Assembly (NCBI GenBank): GCA_919902505.1
Contig: CAKKRE010000007.1
Location: 43,971 to 107,970, forward strand
Length of the DNA stretch: 64,000 nt
Origin: Nitrospiraceae bacterium
Lineage (GTDB): Bacteria; Nitrospirota; Nitrospiria; Nitrospirales; Nitrospiraceae
Direction of reading: 5' to 3'
Made by a program: the position numbers and the translations under genes. This document shows, in pieces, positions 58,994 to 64,000 of the stretch (its first letter is position 1; each line of letters opens with the position of its first letter). A model generated the notes under the pieces. It worked only from the letters and a program-made list of their open reading frames with translations. It was not told the origin of the DNA and did no database searches.

Positions 58994-59330
58994 GCGCGGC
59001 GAGATTTGGCTTGCCGACTTGAGTCCTCGCCGTGGGACGGAACCGGGAAAGACCAGACCCGTGCTCATCGTCCAAGCTCAAGCGTTGCTCGATGCCGGAC
59101 ATCCCTCCACCCTGATCATTCCCCTCACCACCCAGCTCATCGACGACGCGGAACCGCTCCGTCTCAGAATTACGGCCCAGGGCAAACTTCGGAAAGACTC
59201 CGATCTGCTCTTGGATCAACTCCGCGCGATCGATAACCAACGATTGATCGAAGGTCCGTTAACCCGCCTCACCACGATCCAACTCAGGACCGTAACCCAC
59301 GCCCTCAAAGAGGTGATGGATCTCGGTTAG
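58986..59330 (+). CDS. MazF/PemK-family endoribonuclease toxin
   Basis: 114 aa. RGEIWLADLSPRRGTEPGKTRPVLIVQ is cut here to its core motif RGEIW...GTEPGKTRPVLI, diagnostic of MazF, followed by LIIPLTT and DQLRAID with the catalytic region. Complete and probably active. The start at 58986 is the ATG inside the antitoxin 3' end; a longer frame upstream is out of family. Confidence 0.9.
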   Translation: MRKRGEIWLADLSPRRGTEPGKTRPVLIVQAQALLDAGHPSTLIIPLTTQLIDDAEPLRLRITAQGKLRKDSDLLLDQLRAIDNQRLIEGPLTRLTTIQLRTVTHALKEVMDLG

Positions 59331-59372
59331 TTCCAGAAAAGACTCCAAGTACCTGTTCTATTCCCCGCCTGC

Positions 59373-59565
59373 TTGTATATTACAGTCGGCGCCTACTGGA
59401 GCGTGACGACCGATCTCTTTGGGCGGGGTTATTTCACCCAGCCTCACACCCTGGCTCGCCGATCACTGGGGCTGGACGGCCTCGTTACTGATGGCGGCGC
59501 TCATCGCCCTCTGCGGCGGCATGATGTGGATGAAGGTCGATGCGAGGGAGGGGTTGAAGGAGTGA
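59373..59565 (+). pseudogene. Duplicated 3' end of the MFS gene, copy C, with internal deletion
   Basis: Matches the transporter from LYFTVGAYW onward (here LYITVGAYW), loses about 50 bp between GATCTCT and TGGGCGGGG (which shifts the frame), then matches to the stop. Ends GLKE then TGA. Conservative changes Ile to Val and Ser to Arg are seen relative to the intact gene. Confidence 0.85.
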
Positions 59566-59694
59566 GGAAGGTTGGAAAGAATTACTTTTGGAAACACTGT
59601 GCTCGATGAATCCCTGTTACAGCCTGCAGCATCAGAACTTCCTGCCGATCCCGCATGTTCAAACCCTGCATTTCAAATGCCCTTCCCTGTTTTC

Positions 59695-59985
59695 CTACGA
59701 AGCCTTGGCGGTCTTGAGATGCAGCTCCGCCTGTACTCGCTCGAGTATAAAAAGTTTGAGCAGCGTCTGATAAGGAACGTCACGTTTGTTAGCCAGCGTC
59801 TTAAGTTGCTCCAGCAGAGATTTTGGTAGCCTGAGTGAAATCGTCTCCGTCGATGGTTTGAGCCGTGGAAAAACCACTCTGCGGCTTTTCGAGTAATCGA
59901 TATATTCCGTTGAGTCGTACGACGCCCAGAAGGCGGCTTCCTGCGCTTCAGTCTTGAACGTCGGCTTCTGCTTTAACTTGCTCAT
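59695..59985 (-). CDS. BrnA-like antitoxin
   Basis: 96 aa. CopG/BrnA-type: a linker (KTEAQEAAFWASYDSTEYIDY) then SRRVVFPRLKPSTETISLRLPKSLLEQLK, the ribbon-helix-helix. Complete. Its start overlaps the end of a truncated BrnT reading frame, as in intact brnTA pairs. Confidence 0.85.
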   Translation of the reverse strand: MSKLKQKPTFKTEAQEAAFWASYDSTEYIDYSKSRRVVFPRLKPSTETISLRLPKSLLEQLKTLANKRDVPYQTLLKLFILERVQAELHLKTAKAS

Positions 59986-60115
59986 GATACTGTCTCCGTT
60001 CTTTCGTGCTCATATCCCGCGCCGAAATGATGCGAATCCTTCGCTTGCGAATGGTGAACACGAGAAAGAGCTTTCGCGATGCGTCGGTGTGCCCCAGAAC
60101 GCAGCAATATTGTGG
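59948..60115 (-). pseudogene. BrnT toxin, C-terminal remnant
   Basis: The reading frame gives LGHTDASRKLFLVFTIR, then RIRIISARDMSTKERRQYHE, matching the C-terminal half of BrnT, and ends at 59948 inside brnA. The N-terminal half, including the usual WDPxKAxxNxxKHG start, is missing; upstream sequence (to about 60251) is unrelated. The toxin is probably inactive, leaving an orphan antitoxin. Confidence 0.7.
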
Positions 60116-60251
60116 GCAGGAGTCCCCATATATCCCGGTGCGTTGCTGAATCGTACTTCCAGCAGATTGGTTTCAGGGTCGGGCCACTTTCTGGGCCATG
60201 AACCGACCCAGGAGGATTCGGAGGGCTAGGTAGGAAAGGTCGGGTTACGCG

Positions 60252-60491
60252 TCATCCGGTTTTCGGTAGATGAAACTCCGCAGTCACCGGCAATTGGAAG
60301 GTCTCCCCTTTGGCAACTCGGGAAGAGAAAAAGAGGATTTCCAGATTCTCAAGATCGCGTGTTTCCGGATTGAGTCGAGCCACGACCCCATAGCCCAATT
60401 CCTCGGAGTCCTGTTCTGGATAGGGCTTGGTCTTTCCTAGATAGAGAATGTCACCGGTCTTGTCGTATTCAACTGTCAGGGACGTTTCCAT
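60252..60491 (-). CDS. DUF2283-family protein, candidate antitoxin
   Basis: 79 aa. DUF2283 core LTVEYDKTGDILYLG, then GVVARLNPETRDLENLEILFF. Overlaps the upstream nuclease-like gene by 16 bp, so the two are cotranslated. AGGAGG lies about ten bases before the ATG. Small size, coupling and location among toxin-antitoxin pairs suggest an antitoxin or immunity partner; this is inferred. Confidence 0.75.
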   Translation of the reverse strand: METSLTVEYDKTGDILYLGKTKPYPEQDSEELGYGVVARLNPETRDLENLEILFFSSRVAKGETFQLPVTAEFHLPKTG

Positions 60492-60799
60492 GTCACAATT
60501 CCTCCTGAGAGTTGCCGTGCCACATACGCGGTCACTACCCAGTAGCGATCGGGGGGAGAGGGATCGGCAACAACGACTACCACGACGAATTTACCTCCTT
60601 TGAGGTCAGGAAACCAGTGGGAAAACAGCAGGCTGTTTGTGAATCGCGGGTCCCTTCGTACTTCCTCAGGATTACGAACAGTTTGCGACAAATAGTCATG
60701 ATGAGCGGGCAAGAGATCCGGATGCTTATCCCGAATATGCGCTTCGCGCTCTTCGGTCAGTTCAACGTGAGTGTTCAGGTAAGGACAATCCAAATTCAT
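60476..60799 (-). CDS. Small PBECR/RelE-like protein, candidate toxin
   Basis: 107 aa. Pattern of VELTEEREAHIRDKHPDLL, then VRRDPRF...LLFSHWFPDLKGGKFVVVVVVAD and VVTAYVARQLSGG resembles small PBECR/RelE-like nucleases with His and Tyr in the core strands. No strict catalytic motif can be shown. It precedes the DUF2283 gene and overlaps it. Candidate toxin of a little-described pair. Confidence 0.6.
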   Translation of the reverse strand: MNLDCPYLNTHVELTEEREAHIRDKHPDLLPAHHDYLSQTVRNPEEVRRDPRFTNSLLFSHWFPDLKGGKFVVVVVVADPSPPDRYWVVTAYVARQLSGGIVTWKRP

Positions 60800-61046
60800 G
60801 AAGATGATTCCTGGAAGATGTGGCTGAAAACAAAAACACTATGAATGTTTTCCCTCAAGCATCCGTGGCAGGATACATCGACAGGGATGGTTTGGGAAGT
60901 GTCGGTTTGCGTGGTCGTGTGAGGTAGAAATGGCATTGAAGTGGTAATGTGGCAGCCGGAGAACAGCCATTTGGTCAAAGGGTATGTAGCTCTGATAAAT
61001 CATGCTGCAGAGACAAAAAGAAGGGCTTAGCAGCAGCTTCCTCGCT

Positions 61047-61163
61047 TCCTGGCTCGCCGATCACTGGGGCTGGACGGCCTCGTTACTGTTGGCGGCGCTC
61101 ATCGCCCTCTGCGGCGGCATCATGTGGATGAAGGTCGATGCGAGCGTGGGGTTGAAGGAGTGA
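61047..61163 (+). pseudogene. Duplicated 3' end of the MFS gene, copy D
   Basis: Matches the transporter from CCTGGCTCGCCGATCACTGG to the stop; differs by Met to Leu, Ile to Val and Glu to Val and ends GLKE then TGAGG. It is the shortest of the three coding-like copies and lies 247 bp from the nuclease-like gene. The rest of 60800-61046 holds nothing recognisable. Confidence 0.85.
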
Positions 61164-61215
61164 GGCCGTAGTGTGAATTCTTGACCGAGCGCAATTACAC
61201 AAGCGTTCGGCGCGG

Positions 61216-61695
61216 TCATTGAAATTCCTCTCGAACCCTCGCGGCCATCGACGCGACGCGTGCGACGTCAACACTCATGACGATGTCGACTGAGTCCAAG
61301 GTCTCGATCGGAAACCACTCCGCCTCCAACGCATCACCGGCCGCCTGTGGGACGCCTGAAATCCACTCGCATAATACGGCGATCAACACATAATGGGTCA
61401 CCAACTGTCCATTCGCGTTCCGATGGAAGGCGTCGACCGCCGTGAACACGTGCAGCGGACGCACGACGAGACCGGTTTCTTCCGCCACCTCCCGTGCCGC
61501 GGCAGCCTGGATCGGTTCTCCCGGCTCGATCTTGCCACCGGGAAAGCCCCACTTCCCCGCGTCCGGCTGATTCGCGCGGCGGACGAGTAGAACCTCGCCG
61601 CCTCGGAGCACCACGCCGATCGCCGCGCAAACCGGCGTGACGGTCATGGCCGGCAGCGAGCCTTTTTGTGCCTTCGTCTTGCCATGGTGACTCAT
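61216..61695 (-). CDS. Nudix hydrolase (MutT-like)
   Basis: 160 aa. Nudix box GGKIEPGEPIQAAAAREVAEETG is present in full (shown here only in part: GGKIEPGEP and REVAEETG). The class is MutT-like, hydrolysing oxidised or alarmone-like nucleotides. Start chosen for GGAGGAATC upstream of the ATG at 61695. Preceded by about 220 nt of leader with a weak promoter at 61927-61955. Cargo between copies D and E. Confidence 0.88.
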   Translation of the reverse strand: MSHHGKTKAQKGSLPAMTVTPVCAAIGVVLRGGEVLLVRRANQPDAGKWGFPGGKIEPGEPIQAAAAREVAEETGLVVRPLHVFTAVDAFHRNANGQLVTHYVLIAVLCEWISGVPQAAGDALEAEWFPIETLDSVDIVMSVDVARVASMAARVREEFQ

Positions 61696-61926
61696 GTGAT
61701 GATTCCTCCAATCCGACCTGTGCTGGGCCGCGTCCGTGTCGCATCCTTGTCGGGCATGCAGTAGATAAAGGATGGGGCCGGGTCGTTTTCGAAAACTCTT
61801 CAGACCTTCCACCCTCCATAAATCCCCCGGGACACCGGACTGAAATACGGCGCCGGGACCATCGACGTCTCCCTTACTCCGGTGGGAAGCGAAGTTGGCA
61901 GCCGGAAAGTGCAAGGGGCAGCACCC

Positions 61927-61955
61927 AGGCTAGGCAGTCTACCTCACACTGTCAA
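61927..61955 (-). promoter_or_regulatory. Candidate promoter of the Nudix gene
   Basis: TTGACA (61955-61950), 17 nt, TAGCCT (61932-61927), minus strand. The -35 is perfect, the -10 weak. Nothing else is seen in 61696-62082. Confidence 0.4.
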
Positions 61956-62082
61956 GCAGGCCCACATGGGATGCTCACCGACCGGCGCCGGTCTTCGAAG
62001 CGGCGGCGATGGCGTGAGTGACCAAAAGTACGTTGAGCGGTTGACCGGCCTCACGAAGAGCCATGCGATCAGGTTGTCGTGC

Positions 62083-62120
62083 GTGATGTGGGTGAAGATC
62101 GATGCGAGGGTGAGGGGTTG
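62083..62120 (+). pseudogene. Shortest copy of the MFS 3' end, copy E
   Basis: GTGATGTGGGTGAAGATCG then GATGCGAG and GGGGTTG match the transporter end and are closest to copy B (Val-Met-Trp-Val-Lys). Homology stops after GGGGTTG, as in the intact gene. Lies 9 bp from the hsdR stop codon. Confidence 0.7.
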
Positions 62121-62128
62121 CGCCATCT

Positions 62129-64000
62129 TCACCCCGGTCCAGGATACAAACTTGCTCCGCGATCCCCATAGGTTTCGTAGACGTGCTCAAACACTGCGGA
62201 GCATTTCTGTTGATACAAGTCAGGGGTGTACGCACGCGGAAGGCCCTGGTCTAGAAGATCCTCGATAGTGAGTTTGATCTGCGAGCGGGCCGAGGCCTTC
62301 TGACGCCAATTCAGCACCAGAAGTTGCTTTAATTTCTGCAGCATGTCCCGGGCGACCTTCTTTACATCAGTCCGTTCCTCTGCAGACAGATCCGGTGCCG
62401 GGCGCGTCAGAATATCGAAGACCACGAGTTCCTCTTCGGAGAGGCGCTCTCTGACGTGCCGTTCCTGTTCGTCGTTTAAACTACGACTAAGCGCGAGGAG
62501 TTCCTTGAACAGTTCGTCGATGTTCCGGCTACCCGCGTTATAGGATTCAATCAGCTCTTCAAACTTGGTGAGATAGTCAGTTCTGGTCCGGTTCAGACGG
62601 ACGAGTTTGTCCAGGTGAGCACGGATTGCCGCCTTAAGTTGCTCCAGATCGATATTCTTGGTCTTGGACTTCCCAAAGCGCTTGGCCAAAGCCTCGAAGT
62701 CGATCTTCGTCAGATCGATCACGCTATGACCAGATTTTCCTTGTGGGATGTGAAACCCATCCGCGGCCACAGATGCATCCAGAATCTGATTCAGGTCGGC
62801 CATCACGACTGAGATGTCTGCCGGTCCCTCGCCCGTTCGTTCACGGATGGTCTCGGCTATGGTCGTCAGGCAGGCGACGCGCGAGGCAAACTCCAGCACG
62901 GAGGGGTCCGGCTTCACAGCTTGGAAGAGGGTCCGCACCAAACTTTCCTGCCCGAGAAAGTCCTTGCGAAGGGGGTCCGGAGAAATCAGGCATTCGACCG
63001 CTTCAGCAATCTTCGTCAGCCGGTCGAGAGTTCCTGCAGGTGTCTGTTCAATCTCCAGTAAACCAACTCCATGCGCACGGCAGAAGGCTTCTGCCCCCGC
63101 GATCGCTTGGCGAAGACCTTCCACGAGCTTCTGCTTGTCCCGGATGGGCTGCTCCCCACCACGGCCTTTGGCATAGATCGCCAGAGCCTTCTCCAACGAG
63201 GCAAAGACGTTCGCGTAGTCCACGATGAGGCCGCTATGCTTGCCGGGGAATACGCGGTTGGCTCGCGCGATGGTCTGCATCAGCGTGTGGTTCCGCATGG
63301 GCTTATCCAGATAAATCGTTGAGCAGCTTGGCGCATCGAAACCGGTCAGCCACATAGCGCAGACGAAAACGAGGCGCAGCGGGTCGTTCGCCTCCTTGAA
63401 CTTCTCGTCCAGCGCCTCATCATTCATCCGCTTCCGGTGGGGCGCGATGTCGAGACCCTGCTTCTTCATCTGCTCGATCTCATTTTGAGCAGGCGAGACG
63501 ATCAGCGCCATATCGGTCGTCCGAATCACATCCAGCCGTGCCTTGAGTTCCCGGATGCGATCAGGATAGCCGGCCTTCGCCCCGTAGGTCATGAGCCTGG
63601 CCAATTCCTGCTCGACACGTTGCTCTTCGACCTTCCAGTGCACCCGTACCTTGTCGTGCATCCGCAAGGCTGTGGCCTTATCGATGGAAATAACCATTGC
63701 CTTACCCTGGAAGCCACGCCCGAGGAAATGTTGCACGATATCCTTGGCAATGGTCTCAAGCCGTTCATCGCGGGTCAGTAGTTGATATTGCCGCCCCAGC
63801 TCACGTTCCAATCGTTTCTCTTGGTCATCATCCAAGCCGGCGGCTTCGATCAAGTTGTAGATATCGTCGTTGAGATTCGGATTCTCCAATCGGAGTTCCG
63901 GCGTCCGGTTTTCATAGAAGAGCGGGACCGTCGCGCCGTCTTCAACCGACTGCTGGAAGTCATAGATGGAGACATAGTCGCCGAACACCTCGCGGGTCCG
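62129..64000 (-). CDS. hsdR: Type I restriction enzyme R subunit HsdR, N-terminal part outside the window
   Basis: 623 codons of the C-terminal part are visible; the frame is open at base 64000. Translocating motor of a type I restriction system. Seen: helicase motif V/VI region [17 protein letters not shown] and [13 protein letters not shown], with an ordered helical C-terminal region that binds HsdM. The nuclease and first helicase domain should lie beyond the edge. The stop codon abuts copy E of the MFS 3' end. Confidence 0.93.
   Translation of the reverse strand, partial: RTREVFGDYVSIYDFQQSVEDGATVPLFYENRTPELRLENPNLNDDIYNLIEAAGLDDDQEKRLERELGRQYQLLTRDERLETIAKDIVQHFLGRGFQGKAMVISIDKATALRMHDKVRVHWKVEEQRVEQELARLMTYGAKAGYPDRIRELKARLDVIRTTDMALIVSPAQNEIEQMKKQGLDIAPHRKRMNDEALDEKFKEANDPLRLVFVCAMWLTGFDAPSCSTIYLDKPMRNHTLMQTIARANRVFPGKHSGLIVDYANVFASLEKALAIYAKGRGGEQPIRDKQKLVEGLRQAIAGAEAFCRAHGVGLLEIEQTPAGTLDRLTKIAEAVECLISPDPLRKDFLGQESLVRTLFQAVKPDPSVLEFASRVACLTTIAETIRERTGEGPADISVVMADLNQILDASVAADGFHIPQGKSGHSVIDLTKIDFEALAKRFGKSKTKNIDLEQLKAAIRAHLDKLVRLNRTRTDYLTKFEELIESYNAGSRNIDELFKELLALSRSLNDEQERHVRERLSEEELVVFDILTRPAPDLSAEERTDVKKVARDMLQKLKQLLVLNWRQKASARSQIKLTIEDLLDQGLPRAYTPDLYQQKCSAVFEHVYETYGDRGASLYPGPG

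Noticed and set aside
57397-64000. Integron or CRISPR array as explanation of the repeated spacing
   Set aside because: The repeats are coding 3' ends of one gene with variable length and 0.7-1.5 kb spacing; no attC-like folds, short identical repeats or integrase seen.

Overview
The window looks like a chromosomal segment of a GC-rich, Gram-negative Nitrospirota bacterium, most likely Nitrospira. This is recognised from gene content and protein character; no database search was possible. Kdo and heptose genes, outer-membrane barrels and AsmA-like and HtrA proteins show a Gram-negative envelope. A copper nitrite reductase beside a Crp/Fnr regulator and several short family-like intergenic repeats fit Nitrospira. 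No rRNA, tRNA, CRISPR array or transposase was seen.

Layout. 1-6.2 kb: rsmD (cut by the window edge), a small zinc-ribbon protein, radC, an EF-G paralogue, an HtrA protease and a TrkA-C protein. 6.2-15.8 kb, minus strand: lepA-lepB-heptose kinase-kdsB-pyrG, then two 120-bp inverted-repeat elements, then kdsA-kdsD-pgsA-plsY, an envelope and lipopolysaccharide precursor block. lepA and bioA diverge from promoters that share one -35 region. 17.4-20 kb: an outer-membrane barrel and an orphan RND adaptor lipoprotein. 20.2-31.7 kb, minus strand: the pyrimidine operon pyrR-pyrB-pyrC-DUF4149-carA-sppA-M48-carB-greA-SAM hydrolase, headed by a promoter, a PyrR-binding loop, a leader ORF and an attenuator.

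31.8-38.5 kb: transketolase, a Crp/Fnr regulator, a perfect operator placed at -41.5 of a predicted promoter, nirK, then four exported proteins (HMA-like, barrel, solute-binding lipoprotein, DUF3365 haem-type). 38.6-55.7 kb: cupin, HdrB/SdhE-like CCG protein, HDOD, SthA, a TPR plus 2-oxoglutarate oxygenase, a c-di-GMP group (REC-PAS-GGDEF-EAL, membrane sensor, PilZ), RtcB-archease-SdhB, an M24 peptidase and a large AsmA-like protein.

56.1-64 kb is the accessory part and the most unusual. A complete MFS transporter gene is followed by four further fragments of its own 3' end. These separate small cassettes: DUF433/DUF5615, RHH/MazF, BrnA with a broken BrnT plus a DUF2283/nuclease-like pair, a Nudix hydrolase, and a type I restriction HsdR running off the window. 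The fragments differ from the intact gene mostly by codon-level, conservative changes. This suggests repeated acquisition of toxin-antitoxin and defence cargo at the 3' end of one gene, each time with a foreign allele of that end.
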